Source: Thiocapsa rosea
Lineage (GTDB): Bacteria > Pseudomonadota > Gammaproteobacteria > Chromatiales > Chromatiaceae
NCBI RefSeq assembly: GCF_003634315.1
Contig: NZ_RBXL01000001.1
Location: 1,596,501-1,660,500, forward strand
Reading direction: 5' to 3'
DNA: 64,000 nucleotides
In this document: piece after piece, positions 22,600 through 31,743 of the stretch
How the letters are laid out: each line of letters opens with the position of its first letter
How positions within the stretch are numbered: position 1 is the stretch's first letter
Translations under genes and position numbers: made by a program
Notes under the pieces: generated by a model
What the model was told of the DNA's origin: nothing
The model's database searches: none
Seen by the model: the letters and a program-made list of their open reading frames with translations, nothing else

Positions 22600-24150
22600 A
22601 TGAATGCCATCGACTTGGGGCTTTTCGCTAGCCGGCTCGAGTCGGTCTGCGAGGAGATGGGCGTGGTTCTGCGACAAGCGGCCTTCTCGACGAACATCCG
22701 CGATCGGCTCGATTTCTCGTGCGCGGTGTTTGACCCCGACGGGAACCTCAGCGCCCAGGCCGCCCACATTCCGGTCCACCTCGGGAGCATGGCCTACGCG
22801 ATGGCGGACATCGTCGGCGCGCTGGACTGGGCCGAGGGCGACATGGTGGTCCTCAACGATCCTTTCCTCGGCGGGACGCATCTGCCGGACGTGACGCTGG
22901 TGGCCCCGCTCTTTGCGGAGGGTCGACTGGTCGCCTTCGTCGCCAATCGCGCACATCATGCCGACATCGGGGCGAGCGTACCGGGGTCGATGCCGGTCTC
23001 GCGCACGCTCGACGAGGAGGGGCTCATCATCCCGCCCGTGCGGTTGGTCAGAGAAGGCGAGATCGACCAGCCGCTGCTGGCGCGGATCCTCGGTGCGACC
23101 CGCAACCCGGACGATGCGCGCGGCGACTTCTTCGCCCAGATCGGCGCCAATCGCGCCGGGTTGACCCGACTGCAGGGTCTGATCGACGGCCTAGGCGTCT
23201 CGGCCTATGTGTCGGCGATTTGCGCACTCGACGACTATGCCGAGCGCCTCGCCCGTGCAGCCCTCGGGACGATCCCGCCGGGACGTTACGCCTTTGAGGA
23301 CCTGATGGACGACGACGGCCAGGGGACCGAGGCGATCCCGATCCGGGTGAGCCTCGATGTGACGCCCGAGGGGATCCAAGTCGATTTCGCCGGTACCGCG
23401 CTACAGGTCGCCGGCAACATCAATTGCCCGCTCTCGGTCGCTGCGGCCGCCGTCTTCTATGTCTTTCGCTGTCTGATGCCGCCACAGACGCCGGCGTGCG
23501 CCGGAACCTTCCGCTCGATCGGCTTGAGCGCGCCGCTCGGTTGCTTGCTCAACGCGCAGCGCCCGGCAGCGGTGGCCGCGGGCAATGTCGAGACCAGCAG
23601 CCGTGTCGTGGATGTCGTCCTTGGGGCACTCGCCCGAGCGATTCCGCATCGGATCCCGGCGGCCAGTCAGGGCAGCATGAACAACCTGGCCGTCGGCAGC
23701 AGCGAGCCCGGCGCGGCCTGGGATTACTACGAGACCATCGGCGGCGGCATGGGCGCGGGGGCCACCGGCGGCGGTTGGTCGGGTGTTCAGACCCACATGA
23801 CCAACACGCTGAACACGCCGATCGAGGTCCTGGAGACGCGCTTTCCTCTGCGGGTGTCGCGGTATGCCTTGCGATCCGGATCGGGCGGGCAAGGGGCGCG
23901 CGCCGGCGGCGAGGGCCTGATCCGCGAGCTGACCTTTCTTGCGCCGGCCGAGGTGACGCTTCTCACCGAGCGGCGCCGGGTCGCGCCTTGGGGCATTGCC
24001 GGCGGCGGCCCTGCCCTGCCGGGGCGTAATCGGCTCAACGGCGAAGAGCTGCCGCCGAAGGTGAGTCTTCGCGTCGACGGCGGGGATCGCCTGACCATCG
24101 AGACACCGGGCGGCGGGGGGTGGGGTACGGAGCCGACGCGGGACGGATAG
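22600..24150 (+). CDS. hydantoinase B / 5-oxoprolinase B-type subunit, solitary
   Basis: A 516-residue HyuB-family protein. It contains ESVCEEMGVVLRQAAFSTNIRDRLDFSCAVFD, the metal-site region NDPFLGGTHLPDVTLVAP and a glycine-rich C-terminus (GGGWGTEP). HyuB normally works with HyuA in ATP-dependent opening of hydantoins or 5-oxoproline. No hyuA is next to it: upstream is sodB and downstream is a group II intron. Either the A subunit is elsewhere or the protein acts alone. Substrate cannot be predicted. Confidence 0.85.
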   Translation: MNAIDLGLFASRLESVCEEMGVVLRQAAFSTNIRDRLDFSCAVFDPDGNLSAQAAHIPVHLGSMAYAMADIVGALDWAEGDMVVLNDPFLGGTHLPDVTLVAPLFAEGRLVAFVANRAHHADIGASVPGSMPVSRTLDEEGLIIPPVRLVREGEIDQPLLARILGATRNPDDARGDFFAQIGANRAGLTRLQGLIDGLGVSAYVSAICALDDYAERLARAALGTIPPGRYAFEDLMDDDGQGTEAIPIRVSLDVTPEGIQVDFAGTALQVAGNINCPLSVAAAAVFYVFRCLMPPQTPACAGTFRSIGLSAPLGCLLNAQRPAAVAAGNVETSSRVVDVVLGALARAIPHRIPAASQGSMNNLAVGSSEPGAAWDYYETIGGGMGAGATGGGWSGVQTHMTNTLNTPIEVLETRFPLRVSRYALRSGSGGQGARAGGEGLIRELTFLAPAEVTLLTERRRVAPWGIAGGGPALPGRNRLNGEELPPKVSLRVDGGDRLTIETPGGGGWGTEPTRDG

Positions 24151-24819
24151 TGTCTGCGGTGCGGCCTGCCTCGCGAGTCTAGTATGAGTGCGATGGTCTC
24201 GCTCATGAGGGCGGCCTCGCAAACCTACGGAAGCTCGTGAGGCATTGTTTGTCACTCCGGCCGCCGCGGCACTTGGCGCAGAGCGCCTAGGGCATGCGTG
24301 ACACCGCCGAGCGGTGTCACGGTACGCCTGCAGAGGCGTTTCAACAGTACGGTGAAAGTCCGTACCGGGGCAAGCCATAACCCCGTAGCCGAAGGTTACT
24401 GCGTCGCCGCGAGGCGGGGTGGGGAGCAACCGGAGGCGAACGACCAGTCCGTAGGATGACGAACCCGTTTCGGTGTTCGGTGGTGGCGAGCCTGCCGTGA
24501 CATGGCGAAGCCTGAAACGCACCGCTCACGCTGACATGGCGCCCAAAGCGATGAGTGGACCACCGGGTATGTTTGGGGATGGAATGGTCGGAAGGTGAAA
24601 CGAGAGAAGCAGGGAGACCTGCCCGCGGAGGTGACCGGGGGCAGGAGTCAGAGTCCTCGTAGTACCGCACGTACGCTCGGACAACCAGGGCCATCGGCTG
24701 GAAACGGCCGATCCTCGAGAGACCGGGGCGCAGACCCGGCCTACCGTTGAGACCGGGTACGGAAAAGCGCGGAAAGCAAAGCCGCGTCGAGGGAAGGGGG
24801 ATAGGAAGAGCGATTTGGA

Positions 24820-26154
24820 ATGACCAGAGCGATGCAGCAAAACAGAGCAGTTTCGGCAGTGTCGGCAACGACTAAACGTGAGACAGACACCCGCTCTTGG
24901 CAGTGGGTGGAAGCATCGGTGTGGACGGACCGAATGTTGGCAGCCCTGGAGAACGGGGTGAAGGGAGGGCGATGGTACAGTCTGATGGATAAGGTTCATG
25001 CCCCGACAACGCTGCGCCTGGCCTGGGAACGGGTGCGGGCGAATCACGGCGCGGCGGGTGTGGATCGGATGCGGATTGAGCACTTCGAGGCGCAGGCGGA
25101 TCGCTACCTGGCGGAACTGCATGATGACCTCGCCGCGGGACGCTACCGGCCCGATGCGGTGCGACGGGTCTACATCCCCAAGGGTGACGGAAAACGCCGC
25201 CCGCTGGGAATCCCCGTGATCAAAGATCGCATCGTGCAAGCGGCGCTGAAGCTGGTCATGGAACCGATCTTTGAAAAGGATTTCCTGCCCGTGAATTATG
25301 GCTTCAGACCGCAACGAGGATGCAAGGACGCGCTGCGGCAGGTCGATGAGCTCCTGCGCGAAGGCTACACCACAGTGGTGGATGCCGACCTGGCGAGCTA
25401 CTACGACAGCATCCCGCATCAGCCACTGCTGGAACGGGTGGCCGAACGGATCAGCGATGGTCGCGTACTGAACCTGATCGGGCGCTTCTTGGAGCAAGCG
25501 GTCATGGACGGCCTGGAGTGTTGGACCCCCACGGCGGGCACCCCCCAAGGTGCGGTGCTCAGTCCGCTGCTGGCCAACCTCTACCTGCACCCCCTGGATC
25601 GGATGATCACCGAGCGGGGTTGGAAGATGGTTCGATACGCCGACGACTTCGTCATCCTCTGTCGGGACCGGGACGAGGCGCAAGCCGCATTGGAAGCGGT
25701 CCGGGCGTGGACCCAAGCCAACGGGCTGACGCTCCACCCCGAGAAGACCCACATCGGCGATTGCCGTGAACCGGGGCAGGGGTTTGAATTCCTGGGCTAC
25801 CGGTTCGAGGCGGGGCGCCGTTGGGTGCGCAAGAAGAGTCGCAAGGCACTGCGCGAGGTCGTGCGGGCCAAAACCCGTCGCTCGCGCAGCGGGAGCATGG
25901 CGCAGATCGTGGAGGAATTGAACCTCACGCTGCGAGGCTGGTTTGAATATTTCAAGCACGCCTACCGCACCGAGTTTCCCGACGTGGACAAGTTTGTCCG
26001 CCGCCGCTTACGCGCCCTGTTATTGCGCCGCCACCACAAGCAGGGATGGGGCCTAAGCCCCCTAACGCATCGACGTTGGCCAAATGCCTACTTCGCGAAG
26101 CTTGGGCTTTTCACCCTGACCGAAGCCCATGCCCTAGCGTGCCGATCCCGATGA
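24820..26154 (+). CDS. ltrA: group II intron-encoded reverse transcriptase/maturase, outer intron
   Basis: A 444-residue RT-maturase that assists splicing and retrohoming of the outer intron. RT blocks seen are IPKGDGKRRPLGIPVIKDRIVQ, YGFRPQRGCKDAL, DADLASYYDSIPH, GTPQGAVLSPLLANLYLHPLD and the catalytic VRYADDFVILCR. The thumb/X domain follows, with LTLRGWFEYFKHAY. No HNH endonuclease domain is present, so mobility would use the RT-only route. An AGGAAGAG ribosome site precedes ATG 24820. The gene ends 17 bp before domain V. Confidence 0.93.
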   Translation: MTRAMQQNRAVSAVSATTKRETDTRSWQWVEASVWTDRMLAALENGVKGGRWYSLMDKVHAPTTLRLAWERVRANHGAAGVDRMRIEHFEAQADRYLAELHDDLAAGRYRPDAVRRVYIPKGDGKRRPLGIPVIKDRIVQAALKLVMEPIFEKDFLPVNYGFRPQRGCKDALRQVDELLREGYTTVVDADLASYYDSIPHQPLLERVAERISDGRVLNLIGRFLEQAVMDGLECWTPTAGTPQGAVLSPLLANLYLHPLDRMITERGWKMVRYADDFVILCRDRDEAQAALEAVRAWTQANGLTLHPEKTHIGDCREPGQGFEFLGYRFEAGRRWVRKKSRKALREVVRAKTRRSRSGSMAQIVEELNLTLRGWFEYFKHAYRTEFPDVDKFVRRRLRALLLRRHHKQGWGLSPLTHRRWPNAYFAKLGLFTLTEAHALACRSR

Positions 26155-26203
26155 GGAAACGCTCGACCGGAGAGCCGTATGCGGGAGAACCGCACGTACG
26201 GTT

Positions 26204-28194
26204 GTGTGTCCAGCGAAGGCTGGCGTGTTCAGCAGGAGACAGTCCTGCCGGGGTAACAGTCAGGAGCCCCGTAGCTTGGATCGCAGGGTGGCGGGAGACC
26301 AAGACTCTGAAGCCGATCGACAGCACCTTCCTTGGGGAGGTGGCGAGTCACCAGGCCGTAACAACAGTGAACGCAATGATGGCCTCGACAATGCGTAGCT
26401 CCGAAGGCCGAGCCTGCAACCGTGGGGCGAAGGCAGCATGGCGGGTCGAAATCTGACCGAGACGATCCGACCACTTCGGCGGGGTGAGTAGCGACGGCAT
26501 GGTGGCAAGGGCACGCTAAGCAACTGGAGAAGCCCGTCTCGCCCCGGGGCGAAATCCCCGGAGCAAGGTAGGTCTTATAACCGGCGACACCGGGAAGTGG
26601 ACCGAAGGCGAGCGGGTGGCGGATGGGCGCGTAGTAGCGCTGAAGCGGGGTAATGTCCGTGGAGCGAAGGCGCCCTACTGTTGGCAATCCTTGAACAAGA
26701 TGGGAGGCAGGGGCGAGATGACAACGACGCCCATCGATCTGCAAGACCTGAGGAAGAGGATCTACATCAAGGCGAAGGCTGAACCGGCCTGGCGCTTCTG
26801 GGGACTCTACGTCCACGTGTGCAAAGAGGAGACCCTGCACGCGGCCTATGCGATGGCGAAAGCGAACAACGGTGCCCCCGGCAGTGACGGGGTGACGTTC
26901 GCGGCCATCGAGGCGGCTGGCGTGGAGGCGTTTCTGAAAGGCATCCGGGATGAGCTGGTCATCGGAACCTACCGACCGCAACCGAATCGCCGCCGGGAGA
27001 TTCCCAAGGGAGACGGGCGCATGCGCGTCCTGGGGATTCCCTGCATTCGCGATCGCGTGGTCCAGGGGGCGCTCAAGCTGATTCTGGAGCCGATCTTCGA
27101 GGCTGACTTCCAGGATGGAAGCTATGGATACCGACCCAAGCGCACGGCGCATCAAGCCGTGCAGCGCGTGGCCGAGGCCATTGTGAGCAACAAGACCTAT
27201 GTGATTGATGTGGACCTGGCGTCTTACTTCGACACGGTTCGTCACGATCTCCTCTTGGGGAAGGTGGCGGAGCGGGTCCGCGATGATCAGGTCTTGGGCT
27301 TGCTCAAGCGTATCCTCAAGGCCAGTGGCAAGCGGGGCGTTCCGCAAGGCGGTGTGATCTCACCCCTGCTCAGTAACCTCTACCTCAACGAGGTCGACCG
27401 GATGCTGGAGCGGGCCAAGGAGGTCACCCGCAACGGACGCTATACCTATATCGAGTATGCCCGTTATGCCGATGACCTGGTGATCTTGGTCGATGGGTAT
27501 CGCCGGTGGAACTGGCTCAAGGACGCGGCCTGGCGACGCTTGGTCGAGGAGTTGGCCAAGCTCGATGTGCAACTCAATCAAGACAAGACACGACGGCTGG
27601 ACCTGAGCCGGGGAGGGGCATTCAGCTTCCTGGGCTTTGACTTCCGCCGGGCCAAGACTCGGCGCGGGGTCTGGGGCGCGCGTTACACGCCACGGATGAA
27701 GGCGCGTACCGCGATCCTACAACGCCTCAAGGACGTGTTCCGCCGCTACCGCTCGCAGCCGATCGATCGGGTGATCGCCTTGATCAATCCGATCCTCAGG
27801 GGGTGGGTAGGCTACTTTCGGGTGGGGCACTCCAGTCGCTGTTTCGGGTATGTCCAAGATTGGGTGGAGAAGAAGATTCGGCGCCATCTGATGCGCGCGC
27901 GGCAGCGTCAGGGCTTTGGCTGGAAGAGGTGGAGTAGGACGTGGCTATACGAGGTGCTCGGGCTCTACGACGGGTACCGAATCGGGCTGCGTAAGCCGAA
28001 AGCGCTCCCAGTGCAAGCGGTCTCATAACCCTGGATGTGAAGTCGGCAGGAAAGCCCGGTGCCGGAAAACGGCACGCCGGGTTTGACGTGGCGGGGGCTG
28101 GAAACGTGATCATGGGAGCCGGACTGAGGGCCAGCGCGAAAGCGCTGGAGGATCCACCGGACCCTAACCTCGGCGCGCCAGTTCTCGACCCTAC
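26204..28194 (+). mobile_element. inner group II intron inserted between domains V and VI of the outer intron
   Basis: The 1991-bp element starts GTGTGTCCAGCG immediately after the outer domain V and ends ...CGACCCTAC (terminal AC) immediately before the outer domain VI. It has a structured 5' region of about 510 bp, its own RT gene and its own domain V at about 28052-28085 (AAGCCCGGTGCCG-gaaa-ACGGCACGCCGGGTTT). A word AACCG in its domain I region (26579-26583) could pair with CGGTT at the end of the 5' exon, a weak EBS1-IBS1 candidate. Boundaries follow from restoring the outer intron's domain V-VI. Confidence 0.8.
26718..28028 (+). CDS. ltrA: group II intron-encoded reverse transcriptase/maturase, inner intron
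   Basis: RT-maturase of the inner intron, 436 residues from the ATG giving MTTTPIDLQDL, which follows a GGGGCGAG site. An upstream ATG at 26616 would give 470 residues but covers structured intron RNA. Blocks seen are IPKGDGRMRVLGIPCIRDRVVQ, YGYRPKRTAHQAV, DVDLASYFDTVRHD, GVPQGGVISPLLSNLYLNEVD and the catalytic YARYADDLVILV, then an X domain with NPILRGWVGYFRVG. No endonuclease domain is visible. It is clearly a different intron lineage from the outer protein, not a duplicate. Confidence 0.93.
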   Translation: MTTTPIDLQDLRKRIYIKAKAEPAWRFWGLYVHVCKEETLHAAYAMAKANNGAPGSDGVTFAAIEAAGVEAFLKGIRDELVIGTYRPQPNRRREIPKGDGRMRVLGIPCIRDRVVQGALKLILEPIFEADFQDGSYGYRPKRTAHQAVQRVAEAIVSNKTYVIDVDLASYFDTVRHDLLLGKVAERVRDDQVLGLLKRILKASGKRGVPQGGVISPLLSNLYLNEVDRMLERAKEVTRNGRYTYIEYARYADDLVILVDGYRRWNWLKDAAWRRLVEELAKLDVQLNQDKTRRLDLSRGGAFSFLGFDFRRAKTRRGVWGARYTPRMKARTAILQRLKDVFRRYRSQPIDRVIALINPILRGWVGYFRVGHSSRCFGYVQDWVEKKIRRHLMRARQRQGFGWKRWSRTWLYEVLGLYDGYRIGLRKPKALPVQAVS

Positions 28195-28448
28195 CGGAGG
28201 GAGGGGAGGCGTGAGCCTTCCCTACCCTATAGACCTTCTAAGATTCGGTGGCACCGGTAAGGTTGGTTGGCGCCGGTCTAATGAGCGATGCCGCTCGCGA
28301 CACCCGCGCTGCGGTGTCACTCTAGCCACTCACCACTCACCACTCACCACTATAATTTTCTTTGCGTCCTTCCCGCCTTTGCGTTTCAAATCCAGGATCA
28401 CACAACGGGATCGCCGACGAGTGATCCCGACAGCATGGGAGCGGTCCG

Positions 28449-30233
28449 ATGTGCGGTATCTGCGGTGAATTGAGGCTCGACGGCGCGTCGGCTGACCTGG
28501 AGACCATCCAGGCGATGATGGGCGAGCTGGTGCGACGCGGGCCGGACCACGGCGGGAGCTACAGCGACGGGGCGCTCGGGTTCGGGCATCGACGGCTCTC
28601 CATCATCGATCTCTCGGTGCGCTCCAATCAGCCGATGGTCGATGCCGAGTTGGGGCTCGCGCTGGTCTTCAACGGGACCATCTACAACTACCGGGCGCTT
28701 CGTCGCGAGCTCGAAGAGCGCGGCTACCGCTTCTTCTCCGAGGGCGACAGCGAGGTCATCCTCAAGGCGTGGCACGCTTGGGGAACCGACTGCTGCGCCC
28801 GGCTGCACGGCATGTTTGCCTTCGCGGTCTGGGACGCCAATCAGCAGGTGCTGTTTCTCGCGCGCGACCGCTTCGGGATCAAACCGCTCTATTGGTCCGA
28901 GCAGGGCGGGACGCTGCGTTTTGCCTCCAGCACACAGGCGCTTCTGGCCGGCGGCGGGGTGGATACGGCCATCGACCCGGTCGCGGTGCATCATCTTTTC
29001 ACACTGCATGCCGTGGTCCCCGCGCCGCGCACCATCCTGCGCGGGGTGCGCAAGCTCGCGCCGGGACACTGGCTGCGGTTCGATGCACGCGGCGGCCGGA
29101 CCGAAGGCACCTATTGGCGTCTGGACGCCACGCGCCCGGCCGAGCCTCGGAGCGAGGCCGATTGGTTGGATGCGATCCACGTCGCACTGCGCCACGCGGT
29201 CAAGATCCGCAGCGAGGTCGCCGATGTGCCGGTAGGCGTGCTGCTCTCCGGCGGGCTGGATTCAAGCCTGCTCGTTGCGCTGCTCGCCGAGGCCGGCGTG
29301 TCGGACCTGCGGACCTTCTCGGTCGGCTTCGAGGACACGCCCGAAGAGGCCGGGAGCGAGTTCCAATACTCGGATCTCGTCGTCGAGCGCTACGGCACCC
29401 GGCATCATCGTTTCCTGGTCCCCAACGCGCAGGTCCTTCAGCGTTTGCCCGAGGCGATCGACGCCATGACCGAGCCCATGTTCGGTCAGGACGCGGTGGC
29501 CTTCTATCTTTTGGCCGAGCAGGTCTCGCGCGAAGTCAAGGTGGTGCAGTCGGGTCAGGGCGCGGACGAGGTCTTCGGGGGCTATTTCTGGTATCCGCGC
29601 ATCGCCGCCGAGCGCGAGGGTTCGCCGGTCGAACGCTTCGCGAAGCACTACTTCGACCGCGATCACGACGAATATCTGCGGATGGTCACCGACGCCTATG
29701 CAGGCGAGGACCACACCTCCGCCCTGATCGCCGAGCGCCTGGCCGATCCCGAGGCAGACGAGCTGTTGGACGCGGTCCTGCGTCTGGACGCGACGACCCT
29801 GATCGTCGACGACCCGGTCAAACGGGTCGACAACATGACGATGGCCTGGGGACTGGAGGCGCGGGTGCCCTTCCTGGATCACCACTTGGTCGAGCTGGCG
29901 GCACGCTGCCCGCCCGAACTCAAGCTGCGCGAGGGCGGAAAATATCCATTGAAGGCGATGGCGCGCGGCCTGCTCCCGGATGCCGTCATCGATCGACCCA
30001 AGGGTTACTTCCCGATGCCGGCGCTCAAATATGTACGCGGCCCTTTCCTCGAGCTGATGCGCGACGTTCTCGCATCACGCGCCAGTCGCGAGCGCGGACT
30101 CTACCGGCAGACCTATCTGGACCAGTTGCTGGCCGCACCGGACATGCACCACACCCGCATCCAGGGCAACAAACTGTGGCATCTCGCGCTGCTGGAGCTT
30201 TGGTTGCAGCGCAACGTCGACACACTCGGATGA
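28449..30233 (+). CDS. asparagine synthase-like amidotransferase, NAGGN-biosynthesis type
   Basis: A 594-residue glutamine-dependent amidotransferase. After the start comes the catalytic Cys2 in MCGICGELRLDG. The glutaminase domain (about 1-210) has RGPDHGG and FNGTIYNYRALRREL. The synthetase domain has the PP-loop LLSGGLDSSLLVALL (about 266-280). The sequence AIDPVAVHHLFTLHAVVPAPRTILRGVRKL is typical of the enzyme that amidates N-acetylglutaminylglutamine, an osmoprotectant. That pathway normally has three adjacent genes (amidotransferase, acetyltransferase/ATP-grasp, peptidase). The other two are absent here, and an intron lies just upstream, so general AsnB activity remains possible. Confidence 0.8.
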   Translation: MCGICGELRLDGASADLETIQAMMGELVRRGPDHGGSYSDGALGFGHRRLSIIDLSVRSNQPMVDAELGLALVFNGTIYNYRALRRELEERGYRFFSEGDSEVILKAWHAWGTDCCARLHGMFAFAVWDANQQVLFLARDRFGIKPLYWSEQGGTLRFASSTQALLAGGGVDTAIDPVAVHHLFTLHAVVPAPRTILRGVRKLAPGHWLRFDARGGRTEGTYWRLDATRPAEPRSEADWLDAIHVALRHAVKIRSEVADVPVGVLLSGGLDSSLLVALLAEAGVSDLRTFSVGFEDTPEEAGSEFQYSDLVVERYGTRHHRFLVPNAQVLQRLPEAIDAMTEPMFGQDAVAFYLLAEQVSREVKVVQSGQGADEVFGGYFWYPRIAAEREGSPVERFAKHYFDRDHDEYLRMVTDAYAGEDHTSALIAERLADPEADELLDAVLRLDATTLIVDDPVKRVDNMTMAWGLEARVPFLDHHLVELAARCPPELKLREGGKYPLKAMARGLLPDAVIDRPKGYFPMPALKYVRGPFLELMRDVLASRASRERGLYRQTYLDQLLAAPDMHHTRIQGNKLWHLALLELWLQRNVDTLG

Positions 30234-30257
30234 CGGGACGGCCACGCCGGAAAATGC

Positions 30258-30449
30258 TAAACCGCGCCCGGTGCGGTATGCGTCACGTGTTGGAATGGCT
30301 TGGCCGCACCATCTCCGACGACTGTCGGAGATGGCGAGGTTTAACGTATTGAAAAAATTAAATTATAAACCGCGTCTCACCGAGATCGAGGATATCTGCA
30401 AAGCCAAACGCAACGTGAAAATGACGCATATCGCTCCGGACGCGGTTTA
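30258..30449. repeat. 192-bp composite TAAACCGCG repeat, copy 1
   Basis: An 86-bp A-type palindrome (30258-30343; long stem CATCTCCGACGACTGTCGGAGATG in the centre), a 22-bp AT-rich spacer and an 84-bp module (30366-30449) ending GGACGCGGTTTA. Total length is 192 bp, identical to copies at 35156 and 50130. The repeat fills most of the 323-bp gap between the amidotransferase gene and grxD. Confidence 0.85.
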
Positions 30450-30556
30450 GCACCCGACCGGGAGACATGACCCCTCCCCTTTCGGGGTCGCTTGAAAAGC
30501 CATTCACCGTCCCGAACCTTGTCGGATCGGTCGTCAACAAGAGCATGAGGTCAGCG

Positions 30557-30880
30557 ATGGATGTTTTGGAGCGAATCGGCGAACAGGTGAAGACCAACCC
30601 GGTGGTCATCTACATGAAAGGCACACCCCAGTTTCCCCAATGCGGCTTCTCGATGCGGGCATCGGCCGCCTTGCAGGAATGTGGCGTTCCATTCGCCTAC
30701 GTGAATGTTCTGCAGGATCCCGAGATCTTCGAGAATCTGCCGCGTTATGCCGACTGGCCGACCTTCCCCCAGATCTATATCGACGGCGAGCTGGTCGGCG
30801 GGTGCGATATCACGCTGGAGCTGCACGCGGGCGGCCAGCTCAAGACGATGATGGAAGAAGCGGCTGCCAAGCACGCCTGA
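30557..30880 (+). CDS. grxD: monothiol glutaredoxin Grx4-type
   Basis: Iron-sulfur cluster carrier with the monothiol CGFS active site (FPQCGFSMRA, about 30). The protein is 107 residues from ATG 30557. KGTPQFPQ, the TFPQIYIDGELVGGCDI glutathione/target site and a helical end follow as in GrxD. An in-frame ATG 12 bases upstream is possible. A repeat-rich region precedes it, so its promoter likely lies between 30450 and 30550. Confidence 0.95.
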   Translation: MDVLERIGEQVKTNPVVIYMKGTPQFPQCGFSMRASAALQECGVPFAYVNVLQDPEIFENLPRYADWPTFPQIYIDGELVGGCDITLELHAGGQLKTMMEEAAAKHA

Positions 30881-30937
30881 GCGGTCGGACGCGGGGATCG
30901 GGGAGATCCGGTCCCCCGCGATCGTCGTCGCGCGGTT

Positions 30938-31591
30938 TCAGATCGGCTCCTTCTCTTCCCAAACCCGGACCGGGTCAAGTTCGCGCCAGCGATTCACGAC
31001 GGTGCAAAACAGACGCGCGGTCTGCTCGGCGTCGTAGATCGCCGAGTGTGCCTCGCTGCTCTGCCACCCCAGACCCGCTTCTTTCGCCGAACGGGCCAAC
31101 ACGGTCTGGCCGAACATCAGGCCGGATAGGGTCACGGTGTCGAAGACACTGAAGGCGTGAAACGGGTTACGCTTGAAACCGGTTCGCTCGACGGCCGCCT
31201 TCACGAACCCGAGGTCGAAATGGGCGTTGTGCCCGACCAAGATTGCCCGATTGCACCCGGTTGATTTGACGGCCTTGCGGATCGGCGTGAGGATGCGCGT
31301 CAGGGCATCCCATTCGGAGATCGCGTCTCGGAAGGGGTGGTCGGGATCGATCCGATTAAAGGCCAGTGCGCTCGGGTCGATCTCCGAGCCCACGAAGGGC
31401 AGTACGTGACAGGCGATCGGCGCCGCCGGCTCGAGTCGACCGTCGGGAAGCATTCGGATGATGACGGCGGCGATCTCCAGCAGGGCATGCCGCTGGGCGT
31501 CGAAACCGGCCGTTTCGACATCGATCACCACCGGCAGAAAGCCGCGAAAGCGCGCGGCGATCCCTTCTCTCATTCTGGGTTCTTGGTTCAT
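30938..31591 (-). CDS. rnt: ribonuclease T
   Basis: 3'-5' exoribonuclease of the DEDD family that trims tRNA and other stable RNA 3' ends. The acidic motifs are [11 protein letters not shown] (Exo I), [11 protein letters not shown] (Exo II) and [15 protein letters not shown] (Exo III, with the His of the DEDDh type). The 217-residue form starting [18 protein letters not shown] is preferred; the frame is open 13 codons further upstream. It converges with grxD. Confidence 0.95.
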   Translation of the reverse strand: MNQEPRMREGIAARFRGFLPVVIDVETAGFDAQRHALLEIAAVIIRMLPDGRLEPAAPIACHVLPFVGSEIDPSALAFNRIDPDHPFRDAISEWDALTRILTPIRKAVKSTGCNRAILVGHNAHFDLGFVKAAVERTGFKRNPFHAFSVFDTVTLSGLMFGQTVLARSAKEAGLGWQSSEAHSAIYDAEQTARLFCTVVNRWRELDPVRVWEEKEPI

Positions 31592-31743
31592 GGCGACAGC
31601 ATAAGTGGCGCGCGGATGAATGCCAAACACAGTGATCGTGACGGCGCGGCGCCGGAGCGGAGTTTAACGGCCGGTCCGGGCGAGACAGGCGTCCCCGAGG
31701 CTCCCGGAACCGATCGTTCGGTCTGCCACACCCGGCGGCGCGC

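Larger units (their letters stand above)
24188..28230 (+). mobile_element. outer group II intron of a twintron
   Basis: The intron starts GTGCGATGG (24188), consistent with the GUGYG 5' consensus. It contains a structured 5' RNA (about 24188-24819; for example GGTGAAAGTCC and GGGGCAAGCC elements), then its RT gene, then domain V at 26172-26203 (hairpin GAGCCGTATGCGG/CCGCACGTACGGTT). Domain VI and the 3' end (28195-28230; stem GGGGAGGC-gtga-GCCTTCCC, ending TACCCTAT with a terminal AY) are displaced 2 kb downstream by the inner intron. Removing 26204-28194 restores a normal domain V-VI junction. The 5' boundary is less certain than the 3' boundary. Confidence 0.75.

Noticed and set aside
28320..28352. 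Tandem CACTCACCA units as a possible CRISPR or S23-arm relative
   Set aside because: The units are 8-9 bp without spacers, so not CRISPR; there is no opposing purine arm, so not an S23-type element.
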